NCBI RefSeq assembly: GCF_009800925.1
Contig: NZ_WOYF01000003.1
Location: forward strand, 62,001-126,000
Source of the DNA: Budvicia diplopodorum
Lineage (GTDB): Bacteria > Pseudomonadota > Gammaproteobacteria > Enterobacterales > Enterobacteriaceae
DNA length: 64,000 nt
Reading direction: 5' to 3'
Within the stretch, counting starts at the first letter, position 1; every line of letters begins with the position of its first letter. Position numbers and translations under genes: made by a program. Positions 50,889 to 61,172 of this stretch are shown here, piece by piece. The notes beneath the pieces were generated by a model, which saw only the letters and a list, made by a program, of their open reading frames with translations, made no database searches and had not been told where the DNA came from.

Positions 50889-52262
50889 TTAACGTAAAAT
50901 TAGATAGATGTTATCGTCGCCGCGTAAAATGTTAAGCGCCATGACGTTTGGCTTACTATCAAGAATCTTACGTAGTTCGCCAATATTCTGGATACGCTCA
51001 CTGTTTACGCCAATAATCATATCGCCATTTTGTAGACCGTTTTGCGCCGCGGGTGACCCTTTTACCACCTCGTTAATGATGATGCCTTTATTGCCTTTGA
51101 CTTCACCATTATTGAGCGTTGCACCCTGTAGCGCTGGTAACAGTGATTCTGCATTGGTTGACGCCTGATCGCTGTTTTGAAGTTCGACCTGAACTTCAAG
51201 CGGTTTGCCATCGCGTAACAGACCCATCTTCACTTTCTTACCGGCTCCAGCGGTAGCGACTTTAGCCCGAAGTTCAGCAAAGCTACTGATATCTTTACCG
51301 TCAATTGAAACGATAACATCACCGGCTTTAATACCTGCCTGTGCGGCTGCCGTTTTAGGCATAACTTCGCTAACAAAAGCCCCTCGTTGGGCATCGACCT
51401 TAAAGGCTTTAGCCATTTCAGCCGTCATCTCACTGCCTTTGATTCCCAGCATACCGCGTTTAACTTCTCCGAATTGGATCAACTGGTCTATGAGGCTTTG
51501 TACCATGTTGCTTGGAATGGCAAAACCGATACCAACGTTACCACCGCTCGGAGCCAGTATCGCCGTATTGATGCCGATTAATTCGCCATTCAGGTTGATT
51601 AATGCGCCGCCGGAGTTACCCCGGTTAATTGATGCGTCGGTCTGAATAAAGTTCTCGAAGCCTTCCAGATTCAAACCACTGCGGCCCAGAGCGGAGATAA
51701 TGCCGGAGGTTGCCGTCTGACCAAGGCCAAACGGATTTCCTACTGCAACGGCGAAATCACCAACGCGAAGGTTATCTGAATCCGTCATTTTAATGGCTGT
51801 CAGATCTTTTGAATTGGCATCGACTAACTGAAGCAAGGCGATGTCAGATTGTTCATCACGACCGATCAGTTTTGCTTGATATTCCCGGCCATTGTTCAAC
51901 TGGACGCGGATTTTATCGGCATTGTTAATCACGTGGTTATTGGTAACTACGTATCCTTTTTCAGCATTAATAATAACGCCTGAGCCGAGACCTTCAAAAG
52001 GGCGGGTGCTTTGCTGTTCTGACGGACCGTTTGGACCGAAGAAAAATTTAAATTCTTCAGGGATCCGCTGACGCTGAACCTGAGTACCTTCAACATACAC
52101 GCTGACTACCGCAGGTAAGACTTTCTCTAGCATTGGAGCCAGGCTCGGTATTTGTTCACCGGCTACAGTAACGGGTAACGTTGCATTGGCAACCGGTAGT
52201 GAAGAGAGGGATAAACCTAAACTCACAGTCAATGCGCTTAATAAAAGTGTTGTTTTCTTCAT
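50889..52262 (-). CDS. degQ: Periplasmic serine protease/chaperone DegQ
   Basis: HtrA-family protease of 457 residues for quality control of envelope proteins. It has a signal peptide (cleavage near VANA), a trypsin-like domain with VTNNHVI, DIALLQL and RGNSGGAL, and two PDZ domains near residues 265-350 and 385-450. It is upstream of degS, the order of E. coli. DegP is a close relative, but position and length favour DegQ. Confidence 0.94.
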   Translation of the reverse strand: MKKTTLLLSALTVSLGLSLSSLPVANATLPVTVAGEQIPSLAPMLEKVLPAVVSVYVEGTQVQRQRIPEEFKFFFGPNGPSEQQSTRPFEGLGSGVIINAEKGYVVTNNHVINNADKIRVQLNNGREYQAKLIGRDEQSDIALLQLVDANSKDLTAIKMTDSDNLRVGDFAVAVGNPFGLGQTATSGIISALGRSGLNLEGFENFIQTDASINRGNSGGALINLNGELIGINTAILAPSGGNVGIGFAIPSNMVQSLIDQLIQFGEVKRGMLGIKGSEMTAEMAKAFKVDAQRGAFVSEVMPKTAAAQAGIKAGDVIVSIDGKDISSFAELRAKVATAGAGKKVKMGLLRDGKPLEVQVELQNSDQASTNAESLLPALQGATLNNGEVKGNKGIIINEVVKGSPAAQNGLQNGDMIIGVNSERIQNIGELRKILDSKPNVMALNILRGDDNIYLILR

Positions 52263-52482
52263 CGATTAATTCGCTCTTAATATCAACAGGTTACTGGATT
52301 CTAATCTCTAGAAAGAATCTCTGCATAAGTGTAGTTAATATAGGACCGTTTAAACATAAAATAAGTTCACGCTAAACATCTGGTTAAGAGAGGGAAGCCT
52401 CGGTGAGAAACGGCTTTAAAGCCGGTGGTAACGGGGATGGTTAAATAACGTAAAGAAAGGTAATTAAAATTAAATAGAAAAA

Positions 52483-52505
52483 AGCGCCATCTGAAAGATA
52501 GCGCT
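52483..52505 (-). terminator. Terminator of zapG
   Basis: Stem AGCGCCATCT/AGATAGCGCT with one mismatch and a 3-base loop, followed on the minus strand by six Ts. It is nine bases after the zapG stop. Confidence 0.8.
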
Positions 52506-52514
52506 AAGTTTTAC

Positions 52515-52925
52515 TTAGTCTCTGCGATCCGGGCGGAACAGCCCTGATGCACCGTCGGAATAGTCGCGAGGTGGCGCATTGGTTGTCAGTTGGTCTTTAT
52601 CAGAATCAGAGGATACTGGTTTATAGTTTATGTAGCTAAATGGATTATCGCTGGTCGCCATATCTGGCAACAAAGTCGTGGAACTTTTGATCATGTGCTT
52701 TTGGAACTGACGATAGTCCTGAGCCATTTTTTCTAGCAGTTCAGCGCTGTGAGAAAAGTGACTCACTAGCTCCTGACGATAGGCTTCGAGTTCCTGCTTA
52801 TTCTTATTCAGCTCCTGCTGTAATGCAGTCTGTTGGCGTAGTTTTCGATTGCCAAAGCGCATAACTACTGCGCCAATGATAAGGCCAACGATTAAACCAA
52901 CAACCAGTGCATACTCCCAAGTCAT
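52515..52925 (-). CDS. zapG: Z-ring associated protein ZapG (YhcB)
   Basis: Inner-membrane protein of 136 residues that coordinates envelope growth and division. An N-terminal helix (about residues 5-24, with VGLIVGLIIGAVVMRFGN) precedes a coiled coil (about 28-75), and the tail RDYSDGASGLFRPDRRD is conserved. In E. coli it lies divergent to zapE-rplM; here the citrate island occupies that side. Confidence 0.94.
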   Translation of the reverse strand: MTWEYALVVGLIVGLIIGAVVMRFGNRKLRQQTALQQELNKNKQELEAYRQELVSHFSHSAELLEKMAQDYRQFQKHMIKSSTTLLPDMATSDNPFSYINYKPVSSDSDKDQLTTNAPPRDYSDGASGLFRPDRRD

Positions 52926-53196
52926 ACTGACTCCTTCTTACGGTCATAAATTACAGAGGGCAATCCAGGATAGCGGTATCTGAAGTCATTTTTACTCATA
53001 TTCTTCATTGTCTAAACGACGTTAGACCACTATCGATACCGGACAACTATACCAGCTAATATACCTGCTAATGGCAGTCGGGTGAAACCTAGTTCACCAT
53101 TACTTTACATCGTACCACGATAAAAGGCATTATTTTATCTCTTGTCTTAACGCCATAGTTGCCGGGATATAGCGGACATAAGATAAAAAAGGGCGA

Positions 53197-53892
53197 TTAT
53201 TCCGAGAGTTCAGGTCGCTGACGACGGTAAATTCGTTGCGGTCTTCCTACTTTTCCATAAATGATCTCTGCCAGTAAAAAATGTTCTTTGGTACAAAATT
53301 CCAAATAGCGCCTGGCCGTTGTGCGGCTTAGCCCCAGTTTTTTTGCAATGTCTTCTGCGGTATAGCTGATTTCTGCATCGCGAAAGGCTTCTTGCACCAC
53401 TTTAAGGGTAATTTCATCAATGCCAATGGGCATGCTCGGTTTAGCCTGAATTCTGGCAAACGTATTAAACATTTCATCTACTTGCCATTGGCTGACGTCT
53501 TCGGTCTGCTTACGTACCCGATGCAGGTAGTTGAGCCGTTCCAGCGTTTGCTCTAGCCTTTCGTACGCCACGGGTTTTATCAAGTAGTCAAATACGCCAC
53601 AGCGAATGGCCTCTGAGACCGTATCAATATCGCTGGCAGCGGTAATAAAAATAACTTCACCCTGATATTTTTTAGCAGAAAGCTCTTGTAGTAGTTCGAT
53701 TCCTCTGCCGTCAGGAAGGTAGTTATCAAGAATGATAAGGTCGGGCTTAAATGAACCAATCATCATTCGGCCCTGTTCTAGATTGCCAGCTAGCCAGACT
53801 TGGCGGCATGCGCTATGGCGTTTAATAAACTCCGCATGCATTTCAGCTAATGGGGTTTCATCCTCAATAATCAAAATATTAAGATATTTCAT
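53197..53892 (-). CDS. citB: Citrate-responsive response regulator CitB (DpiA-like)
   Basis: Response regulator of 231 residues. The receiver domain shows the acidic pocket in IIEDE, the phospho-acceptor Asp in DLIILDNYLPDG, and the conserved Lys in LIKPV. A C-terminal helix-turn-helix of the CitB type is seen as EDIAKKLGLSRTTARRYLEF. The ATG at 53892 is chosen by homology; the 53943 ORF start would add 17 non-family residues. It overlaps citA by 14 bases and probably activates citC-citG. Confidence 0.93.
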   Translation of the reverse strand: MKYLNILIIEDETPLAEMHAEFIKRHSACRQVWLAGNLEQGRMMIGSFKPDLIILDNYLPDGRGIELLQELSAKKYQGEVIFITAASDIDTVSEAIRCGVFDYLIKPVAYERLEQTLERLNYLHRVRKQTEDVSQWQVDEMFNTFARIQAKPSMPIGIDEITLKVVQEAFRDAEISYTAEDIAKKLGLSRTTARRYLEFCTKEHFLLAEIIYGKVGRPQRIYRRQRPELSE

Positions 53893-55498
53893 TTTTGATT
53901 CTGTCCTTTCTTTTGGGGATAAATATAGAAAATACTGTTCCACACGGATCGTTATCTTCCAGCATTATAGTACCGTGATATTGATCTACGTAGGTTTTAA
54001 CCAAATATAATCCGATGCCGTGATCGCCATTGTTTTTAGACGTCACGCCGCGGGTAAAGAGCGTTTCTCTGATTTGAGCGTCTATGCCCGATCCGTTATC
54101 CGATACTTCAATAATCAGTTCCTCTCCTTCGTCAGAGAGGTAGCACTCAATCACTTTGTTACTGTCCGGGTTTTTTAGCGTTGCTTCGAATGAGTTATCC
54201 AGCAAATTGCCTAAAATGCTTGCCAGTTCATTCTCATTTATTGGCGTTGGCTGGGTGCTAAGTGAGCAGCCTGATGTGAAATGCATTTTCAGGCCAAGTT
54301 CGTTTGCCCGATGGAATTTCCCGAACAGTAAGCCAGCAATGAGCCGGTTTTGAAACATGCTACTAATATTATCGATGAGCGACTGCTGATTTGATGATTC
54401 AAATTTCACCATTTCTAATGCCCGCTCATATTCTTTCATCTGTAGCAGGCCGCCGATGGTTGAGATCCAGTTTAGATGTTCATGGCGCAAGGTGCGCAAA
54501 TTCTCAACGTATTGCTGAATTTGAGAAAGCTGGGCGCTTAATATGTGAATTTCGTCGTGACGACGAAAGCTGATAACCCAGCCCTGAAATCCACCGTCGA
54601 TCCAAATTCCGACCCGATTAGCGACGATCTTTAGCCCGTTAATCATTAATAGGTCATCGACCCGATTATTTCCCTTGGCTTCAAGAAAATAATCTGCGGG
54701 TGTAATCAACTCTTGTACCAGACTACCGACCAGATTTTGTTGTGTGTCGGTTAGTTTCAACATTTTTTGAGCATTTTGGTTGATAGCCGTAATTTGACCC
54801 AAGGTATTAACGGCCAATAGGCCTTCAAAAACCGCACCAAACAGCGCATCTTGTTGGCGCTGTACTCGGGCAATTTCGGCTGGTTCCATTCCCATCATTT
54901 GCTTTTTTATGTGGGCAGAAAATCGCCATGAGAAGAAAATCAGTACGAAGAGAATGAGTATCAGAACGCTGGTCAGAGGGATGATTTGGCTTGAACGCCA
55001 CATATCAATCTTGCTATTGAGATAGCCAAGCGAGATAACGCCAATGACTTTGTTATCTTTGCTCCAGATTGGGGTTTTCGCGCGCATGGCCAGCCCCATG
55101 GAGCCTTCGCTGGAGATGATATAACTTTCACCACGCTCCATTGCTCCCGGCTTATTCCACTGCATGGTATAGCCAATTTTGGCCGGATTAGGGTGGTAAA
55201 GACGAATGGATTTTTCATCACCAATAACTATGTAGCTAAAGTTAGATTCCATGCTGATCCTGTCAGCAATCTTTTTTAGCCTAACGGTATCTCTTTGCTC
55301 TACGCCTTCAACGATATCGTCCATTGAAGCAATAATTCGAGCCTGATTCATCGCAATTTCACCCACCTTATCAGTGATGTAACTATTTATGCGACGCGTC
55401 ATGAATTCATTTAGAGCGCCCATAATCAGCGAAAATACGATGAGCAATAATAAGAATACTCGCCATTGGAATGACATATTTTTTAACATATTATTCAT
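53879..55498 (-). CDS. citA: Citrate sensor histidine kinase CitA (DpiB-like)
   Basis: Membrane sensor of 539 residues. Two helices (about 12-30 and 176-195) flank a periplasmic PAS-like domain with SYIVIGDEKSIRLYHPNPAKIG and RGESYIISSEGSMGLAMRAKTPIW, the region that holds the citrate-binding Arg/His/Lys residues in Klebsiella CitA. A cytoplasmic PAS domain follows, then LRHEHLNWISTIGGLLQM with the phosphorylated His, and the ATPase motifs NLLDNSFEA and GSGIDAQIR. Divergent from citC. Confidence 0.93.
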   Translation of the reverse strand: MNNMLKNMSFQWRVFLLLLIVFSLIMGALNEFMTRRINSYITDKVGEIAMNQARIIASMDDIVEGVEQRDTVRLKKIADRISMESNFSYIVIGDEKSIRLYHPNPAKIGYTMQWNKPGAMERGESYIISSEGSMGLAMRAKTPIWSKDNKVIGVISLGYLNSKIDMWRSSQIIPLTSVLILILFVLIFFSWRFSAHIKKQMMGMEPAEIARVQRQQDALFGAVFEGLLAVNTLGQITAINQNAQKMLKLTDTQQNLVGSLVQELITPADYFLEAKGNNRVDDLLMINGLKIVANRVGIWIDGGFQGWVISFRRHDEIHILSAQLSQIQQYVENLRTLRHEHLNWISTIGGLLQMKEYERALEMVKFESSNQQSLIDNISSMFQNRLIAGLLFGKFHRANELGLKMHFTSGCSLSTQPTPINENELASILGNLLDNSFEATLKNPDSNKVIECYLSDEGEELIIEVSDNGSGIDAQIRETLFTRGVTSKNNGDHGIGLYLVKTYVDQYHGTIMLEDNDPCGTVFSIFIPKRKDRIKNEIS

Positions 55499-55865
55499 AT
55501 ATATTTATTATTATTAATACGCCTTTAACATTATTGTTTTTATTATTATAACTTGAACGAATAAATATAATTAATTTATTTATAAAAGCTATTTAATTAA
55601 TTAAGAAAATTAAAATCATTAAGACGTTAATGTTTATTAGGCTAACTGTGAAGCAGATCAATTAACTCCAATTGTGTAATTACTATCATGTGATTCAGCC
55701 GTTTGCCGATCAATTAACTCATTGTTTTGCGCTAATAATCAGGTTTGTTTAATAAATGTTAGACAAGTTAATTGATATTTTCTAATTTCCCGTTAATTAC
55801 TGGGCAGATACAGTATTTTCTTTTTACACAAAATACGCACAGAGAATGCGCACAGAGAATGAATC
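55499..55865. promoter_or_regulatory. citA-citC divergent regulatory region with ATCAATTAAC repeats
   Basis: A very A+T-rich spacer between divergent citA and citC. GATCAATTAACTC occurs at 55656-55668 and again at 55708-55720, starts 52 bases apart (about five helical turns), and an inverted copy GTTAATTGAT lies at 55767-55776. Such AT-rich repeats between the sensor and the citrate-lyase operon fit CitB binding sites. GCACAGAGAATG is tandemly duplicated just before citC and includes its ribosome site. Confidence 0.55.
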
Positions 55866-56942
55866 ATGTATAACTCAACAATATTCAGTCAGGTAAAGCG
55901 ATCCGACTATAAAAAAATAGCGGAGATCGCTAAGTTTCTTCGTAAGAACGATCTGAATATTGATACTTCAGTAGAGGTTTTTATTACCGTCACCCGGGAC
56001 AGTCAAATAATTGCCTGCGGTGGAATTGCTGACAACATTATTAAGTGCGTTGCTATTAATGAAAACGTTCGGGGAGAAGGCATTGCCCTGTCATTAGCGA
56101 CCGAATTAGTCAATCTGGCTTACGAAAACCATCATACTAACCTGTTTATATACACTAAAACGCAAAACGAAGTTTTGTTCCGCCAGTGTGGCTTTTTTCC
56201 AATAGCCTCAGTGCCGGGCATCGTTGTTTTGATGGAAAATAGCAGTTGCCGCCTGCGTCGTTATAGTGAACAGCTATCTAAAAGCCGCCAGCCGGGTAAA
56301 AAAATTGGCTGTATCGTGATGAATGCTAATCCCTTTACCTTAGGGCATCAGTACTTAGTACAGCAGGCTGCCGCGCAGTGTGACTGGCTGCATTTGTTTT
56401 TGGTGAAAGAAAACACCTCGACTTTCCCTTATGTAGATCGGCTAAGGTTAGTGACTGAAGGCACTTCAGCCATCGCTAACTTAACGGTACATCCGGGTTC
56501 TGAATATATGATCTCTCGCGCAACGTTCCCTTGCTATTTTATTAAAGATCAGGGAATTGCCGATAATTGTTATACCGAAATTGATCTGAAAATATTCCGT
56601 CAGTATTTGGCTCCTGCATTGGGCGTCACCCATCGTTTTGTGGGCAATGAACCTTTCTGTGAAGTCACCAGTAAATATAACGAAGACATGCGCTACTGGT
56701 TAAATACGCCTGAATTATCACTTCCACCAGTTGAATTGGTTGAAATAGAACGTCTCCAGTATGAAGGAACGGCTATTTCAGCCTCTTGGGTTCGCCGGCT
56801 ATTAGCTAAAAAGCAGATGGATGTTATTTCCCATCTGGTGCCGGATTGCACATACAACTATCTGATATCAAATCCAAATATACGTCAGAAGAGTGCATCA
56901 CTACCCTCAGAAGAATCTGTAATTACTGTAGGTGAAATATGA
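55866..56942 (+). CDS. citC: Citrate lyase ligase (acetylating)
   Basis: Activates citrate lyase by acetylating the thiol of its prosthetic group with ATP and acetate. It has 358 residues: an N-terminal acetyltransferase-like (GNAT) domain of about 130 residues, then a nucleotidyltransferase domain with [13 protein letters not shown] (the TxGH/HxGH-type motif) and a C-terminal [12 protein letters not shown]. Overlaps citD by four bases and begins the citCDEFXG operon. Confidence 0.95.
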   Translation: MYNSTIFSQVKRSDYKKIAEIAKFLRKNDLNIDTSVEVFITVTRDSQIIACGGIADNIIKCVAINENVRGEGIALSLATELVNLAYENHHTNLFIYTKTQNEVLFRQCGFFPIASVPGIVVLMENSSCRLRRYSEQLSKSRQPGKKIGCIVMNANPFTLGHQYLVQQAAAQCDWLHLFLVKENTSTFPYVDRLRLVTEGTSAIANLTVHPGSEYMISRATFPCYFIKDQGIADNCYTEIDLKIFRQYLAPALGVTHRFVGNEPFCEVTSKYNEDMRYWLNTPELSLPPVELVEIERLQYEGTAISASWVRRLLAKKQMDVISHLVPDCTYNYLISNPNIRQKSASLPSEESVITVGEI

Positions 56943-57235
56943 AAATTATCAAAGAAGCCGTTGCCGGCACGCTTGAGTCAAGCGATGTCATGATACGGGT
57001 AGCTCCGCTGGATGGTTCTGAAATCGATTTACAACTGAACAGTAGCGTTGAAAAGCAGTTTGGCGATGCCATTCGACAGACTGTATTGGATACGTTAACC
57101 CAGTTGGGCGTAAACGGTGTTCAGCTCATTATTGACGATAAAGGCGCTTTAGAATGTATTTTACGCGCCCGTTTACAAACCGTGTTGCTTAGAGCCAGTG
57201 ACAGTAAAGAATTACCTTGGGGAGCATTGAAATGA
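56939..57235 (+). CDS. citD: Citrate lyase acyl carrier protein, gamma subunit
   Basis: Acyl carrier of 98 residues. Ser14 (in GTLESSD) is at the position that carries the phosphoribosyl-dephospho-CoA prosthetic group in the family. The C-terminal part has [14 protein letters not shown]. It overlaps citC and citE by four bases each, tight coupling in the lyase operon. Confidence 0.96.
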   Translation: MKIIKEAVAGTLESSDVMIRVAPLDGSEIDLQLNSSVEKQFGDAIRQTVLDTLTQLGVNGVQLIIDDKGALECILRARLQTVLLRASDSKELPWGALK

Positions 57236-58128
57236 ATGTAGAACTCAAGCAGCGGGTTCGCCGCAGCATGCTGTTTGTTCCGGGCGCTAATGCCGCTATG
57301 GTCAGCAACTCTTTTATCTATTCTGCCGATGCAATCATGTTCGATCTGGAAGATTCAGTAGCGCTGAGAGAGAAAGATGCCGCACGTTTGCTGGTTTTTC
57401 ATGCGCTACAGCACCCTATGTATCAGACGATAGAAACGATTGTTCGAGTCAACGCACTCGATTCCGCGTTTGGTATTAACGACCTTGAAGCCGTCGTTCG
57501 CGCGGGCGTTGATATTGTTCGTCTGCCTAAAACCGATACCGCCCAAGACGTTATCGATATGGAAAAGCATATTGCGCGTATTGAAGCTGAATGTGGTCGC
57601 GAAGTCGGTAGTGTTGGCATGTTGGCTGCGATTGAATCAGCCGAAGGTATTAATAATGCCGTTGATATTGCACAGGCTTCACCACGCCTGATTGGTATTG
57701 CTCTGGGGGCGGAAGACTATGTCCGTAACCTGCGTACTGAGCGTTCACCTGAAGGTATTGAGCTGCTGTTTGCTCGCTGTACTATTCTTCAGGCGGCCCG
57801 CGCTGCTGGTATTGCCGCTTTTGATACCGTCTATTCAGACGCAAACAATGAGCAGGGTTTTTTAAACGAAGCCGCTCATATTAAGCAGTTAGGTTTTGAC
57901 GGTAAATCGTTGATAAACCCTCGCCAGATAGAACTTCTCCACAACCTTTATGCTCCGACCGGCAAAGAGTTAGATCACGCTCAACGAGTGATCGAAGCCG
58001 CTGATGCTGCGGCATTAGAAGGCTTGGGTGTGGTTTCTCTCAACGGAAAAATGATTGACGGCCCGATTATTGAACGTGCCCGTCTGGTATTACAGCGCGC
58101 AGCGCTTTCCGGCATTCGTGAAGAATAA
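57232..58128 (+). CDS. citE: Citrate lyase beta subunit, citryl-ACP oxaloacetate-lyase
   Basis: Cleaves citryl-ACP into acetyl-ACP and oxaloacetate. It has 298 residues from the ATG at 57232. Family motifs are [44 protein letters not shown] and [17 protein letters not shown] precedes the ATG; the TTG at 57217 is less likely. Confidence 0.96.
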   Translation: MNVELKQRVRRSMLFVPGANAAMVSNSFIYSADAIMFDLEDSVALREKDAARLLVFHALQHPMYQTIETIVRVNALDSAFGINDLEAVVRAGVDIVRLPKTDTAQDVIDMEKHIARIEAECGREVGSVGMLAAIESAEGINNAVDIAQASPRLIGIALGAEDYVRNLRTERSPEGIELLFARCTILQAARAAGIAAFDTVYSDANNEQGFLNEAAHIKQLGFDGKSLINPRQIELLHNLYAPTGKELDHAQRVIEAADAAALEGLGVVSLNGKMIDGPIIERARLVLQRAALSGIREE

Positions 58129-58148
58129 TAGGGTGAGGTAAATTCGAA

Positions 58149-59702
58149 ATGGCTCGTCAAAAACGTATATTAAATTTGTGTAACAGTATCCAAAATACCG
58201 TGGAGGCTAATGAGGGTGAATCTCAGAAGCAACCGCTGGTACTGACTCCTTATAGGGATACCTCTAAAGCTAACCTACAGTCAAAAAAACCTCGGGACAA
58301 GAAGCTGTGCTCTTCGTTAGAAGATGCTATTCGGCGTTCAGGTTTGCAAGACGGCATGACCATCTCTTTTCACCACGCTTTTCGCGGTGGCGATCTGACG
58401 GTAAACCTGGTGATGGACCAGATAGCCCTGATGGGATTCAAAAATTTAACGCTGGCATCAAGCTCTTTGGCTGACTGCCACGCGCCGTTAATTGAACATA
58501 TCCGCAATGGTGTCGTGACCAATATCTATACCTCAGGCTTACGTGGTCCTTTAGCCGAAGCGATTTCTCGCGGTTTACTCAAAGAGCCAGTACAGGTTCA
58601 CTCACACGGTGGCCGGGTTAATCTGGTTGAATCAGGTGAGCTTTCAATTGACGTCGCGTTTTTGGGCGTTCCTTGCTGCGATGAGTTCGGTAATGCTAAC
58701 GGCTACACCGGCAAAGCCTGCTGTGGTTCGCTGGGGTATGCCAAAGTCGACGCTGAGCATGCGAAAAATGTGGTTATGCTGACCGAAGAGCTTCGCCCTT
58801 ATCCGCATAATCCAATCAGTATTGCTCAGGATCAGGTGGATTTGATCGTTCAGATCGAAAGAGTAGGGGATGCGGCCAAGATCGGTGCCGATGCAACCCG
58901 TATGACAACCAACCCTCGTGAGCTATTAATTGCCCGTAGAGCTGCCGATGTGATTGTACATTCTGGCTATTTCAAGCAGGGTTTTTCTCTACAAACCGGA
59001 ACCGGTGGCGCTTCTCTGGCAGTAACCCGCTTCTTAGAAAGCAAAATGCGCAGTAAAAATATTACTGCCGGTTTTGCCTTGGGCGGTATTACTACTGCCA
59101 TGGTCGATCTGCATGAGAAAGGCCTGATTGATAAGTTACTAGACGTGCAGAGCTTTGACAGCGGTGCCGCTGCTTCTCTGGCCCGTAACCCTAATCATAT
59201 TGAAATCAGCGCCAACCAATATGCCAACTTTAGTTCTAAAGGCGCATCGGTTGACCATCTTGACGTAGTGATTCTCAGCGCATTAGAAATTGATACTCAG
59301 TTCAATATCAACGTGCTAACCGGTTCTGATGGGGTATTACGCGGCGCATCCGGTGGTCACTGTGATACCGCCGCCGCATCTAAGCTGTCTATCATTGTTG
59401 CACCGCTGGTCAGGGGCAGAATCCCTACCATCGTCGAAAATGTAACGACTTTAATTACCCCGGGTACCAGCATTGATATTTTAGTTACCGACCATGGTAT
59501 TGCCGTCAATCCGGCACGACCTGAGCTGGCTGAACGATTACAGAAAGCCGGAATTAATGTGGTCAGTATCGACGATCTGTATCAACGCGCACTGGTGTTA
59601 ACCGGAAAGCCTAAACCTATCGAGTTTACCGATCGGGTTGTGGCCGTGGTTCGCTATCGCGATGGTTCAGTGATTGACGTGGTTAATCAAATAAAAGAGT
59701 AA
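58149..59702 (+). CDS. citF: Citrate lyase alpha subunit, citrate:acetyl-ACP transferase
   Basis: Transfers citrate onto the acyl carrier, releasing acetate, so the lyase can cycle. It has 517 residues, near E. coli CitF (510). Seen are VHSHGGRVNLVESGELSIDVAFLG, GNANGYTGKACCGSLGYAKVD, and the glycine-rich GSDGVLRGASGGHCDTA. Ends with TDHGIAVNPARPELAERLQ. Confidence 0.97.
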   Translation: MARQKRILNLCNSIQNTVEANEGESQKQPLVLTPYRDTSKANLQSKKPRDKKLCSSLEDAIRRSGLQDGMTISFHHAFRGGDLTVNLVMDQIALMGFKNLTLASSSLADCHAPLIEHIRNGVVTNIYTSGLRGPLAEAISRGLLKEPVQVHSHGGRVNLVESGELSIDVAFLGVPCCDEFGNANGYTGKACCGSLGYAKVDAEHAKNVVMLTEELRPYPHNPISIAQDQVDLIVQIERVGDAAKIGADATRMTTNPRELLIARRAADVIVHSGYFKQGFSLQTGTGGASLAVTRFLESKMRSKNITAGFALGGITTAMVDLHEKGLIDKLLDVQSFDSGAAASLARNPNHIEISANQYANFSSKGASVDHLDVVILSALEIDTQFNINVLTGSDGVLRGASGGHCDTAAASKLSIIVAPLVRGRIPTIVENVTTLITPGTSIDILVTDHGIAVNPARPELAERLQKAGINVVSIDDLYQRALVLTGKPKPIEFTDRVVAVVRYRDGSVIDVVNQIKE

Positions 59703-59709
59703 CGATATT

Positions 59710-60249
59710 ATGCTGCTTCTCCCGGAACAGGCGACCAACCACAAAGTGACGCTACTCGAGATTCTGCTTAGCAGGGAGTCCCGACAGCAGCGTCAGCGTA
59801 TTTGGTTAGCTGATTACCAAACAACGGTTGTCTCTTTAACCATGGTGATCCCGGGAGAAATCAAAGACAGCGAATTGTCGCGAAAGGCGTTTAATCAAGC
59901 CTGGGATGAGATCAATCAGCTTTGTAATCTGCAGAGCTGGATGATTCAGGCGAGTGAAGTTTTTAACTTACCAACCGGCGCTGAAGGGCTATTGGCCATA
60001 AAGCAATCGGCTGATGTTGTTAAGCACGCCTGCGTTGCTATGGAACAAAATAATCCGCTGGGCCGACTGTGGGATATCGACGTTATCGGTGAACAGGGAT
60101 CTATTTCGCGGCAGGCCATTGGTATGCCACCGCGTAGCTGTTTTATTTGCGATCTCGATGCTCGAGTTTGTGCCCGCCAGCGGACTCATTCTATTCAGGA
60201 TTTACATGCTGCTATGGAGGCGTTGTTTCACCATGCTGACGTCGTTTAA
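59710..60249 (+). CDS. citX: Apo-citrate lyase phosphoribosyl-dephospho-CoA transferase
   Basis: Attaches the prosthetic group to CitD, 179 residues. Conserved stretches are LLEILLSRESRQQRQ near the start, GRLWDIDVIGEQG with the acidic catalytic-type DXD and the Cys-containing PPRSCFICDLDARVCARQRTHS. It is separate from citG here (they are fused in some species) and overlaps it by 17 bases. Confidence 0.95.
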   Translation: MLLLPEQATNHKVTLLEILLSRESRQQRQRIWLADYQTTVVSLTMVIPGEIKDSELSRKAFNQAWDEINQLCNLQSWMIQASEVFNLPTGAEGLLAIKQSADVVKHACVAMEQNNPLGRLWDIDVIGEQGSISRQAIGMPPRSCFICDLDARVCARQRTHSIQDLHAAMEALFHHADVV

Positions 60250-61138
60250 TTCTGAAGATGCAACATTTCGGCTAGAAATTAACAGGCTGCCTTGGGTGGC
60301 CCGTTACGCCAAGCTGGCTAATAGCGCCATGCTCAACGAAGTTAACCTTACGCCAAAGCCCGGCTTAGTCGATATGCATAATACCGGTGCCCATAAAGAT
60401 ATGGACGTGACGGATTTCTATCGTAGTGCGGAAGCGATAACCGTCTGGATCCCTTACTTTATTGAGTACGGGATGACGACTCACCTACAGCCAGCCGATG
60501 TGGTTTTACAAGGTATTCGCCCGTTAGGGTTAGCCTGTGAAGCGTCAATGTACAAAGCTACTTCGGGAGTTAACACCCATAAAGGAACCGTTTTCTCGTT
60601 AGGGCTGCTTGCTACCGCGATTGGTCGGCTAGTTTCTCATCAGCGCGCGGTGACCCAACAGACCGTATGTCAGGAAGTTGCTGCAATAAGCCAGGGTTTA
60701 GTTAACCGTGAGCTGGCTGCGAATAATCAAGGAAAAACTGCCGGTCAGCGCCTGTTTCTTGAGTTTGGCCTTGCTGGTGCCAGAGGGGAAGCGGAATCAG
60801 GCTTTCAGTCAGTGCTTCAGGTGTCATTGCCGGTTTACCAGAGTTTAATTGCTCAGGGAATTTCTCAGAATAAAGCCTTACTGCAAGCGTTATTGAGCCT
60901 GATGGCAGTCAACGGTGATACCAATGTCGCTTCACGAGGTGGTATTGAAGGCCTGCTTTGGCTACAGGAAAGCGCTCAGGCATTTTTAGCTGCGGGCGGC
61001 GTATTTCAGCCCAATTACATCCAAAAATTGCAAGAATTTGATCGACAATGCATCGGGCTAAATTTAAGTCCGGGCGGGAGTGCCGATCTATTAATTGTTA
61101 CTTGGTTTTTGGCCCAGTTGCCTGAAAGCCAAAAATAA
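60233..61138 (+). CDS. citG: Triphosphoribosyl-dephospho-CoA synthase
   Basis: Makes the precursor of the citrate-lyase prosthetic group from ATP and dephospho-CoA. It is 301 residues from the ATG at 60233 (292 in E. coli). Motifs are LTPKPGLVDMHNTGAHKDMD, TSGVNTHKGTVFSLGLL, LAGARGEAESGF and NGDTNVASRGG; the end LSPGGSADLLIVTWFLAQ is typical. The open frame extends back to 60014 inside citX, but that part does not resemble CitG. GGAGG lies 12 bases upstream of the chosen start. Confidence 0.94.
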   Translation: MLTSFNSEDATFRLEINRLPWVARYAKLANSAMLNEVNLTPKPGLVDMHNTGAHKDMDVTDFYRSAEAITVWIPYFIEYGMTTHLQPADVVLQGIRPLGLACEASMYKATSGVNTHKGTVFSLGLLATAIGRLVSHQRAVTQQTVCQEVAAISQGLVNRELAANNQGKTAGQRLFLEFGLAGARGEAESGFQSVLQVSLPVYQSLIAQGISQNKALLQALLSLMAVNGDTNVASRGGIEGLLWLQESAQAFLAAGGVFQPNYIQKLQEFDRQCIGLNLSPGGSADLLIVTWFLAQLPESQK

Positions 61139-61172
61139 GAATTTTAATTAACTATTGATAGAGGGATCCATT

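Noticed and set aside
60014-60232. Apparent 73-residue N-terminal extension of CitG inside citX
   Set aside because: CitG similarity begins only after 60233 and citX is intact in its own frame.
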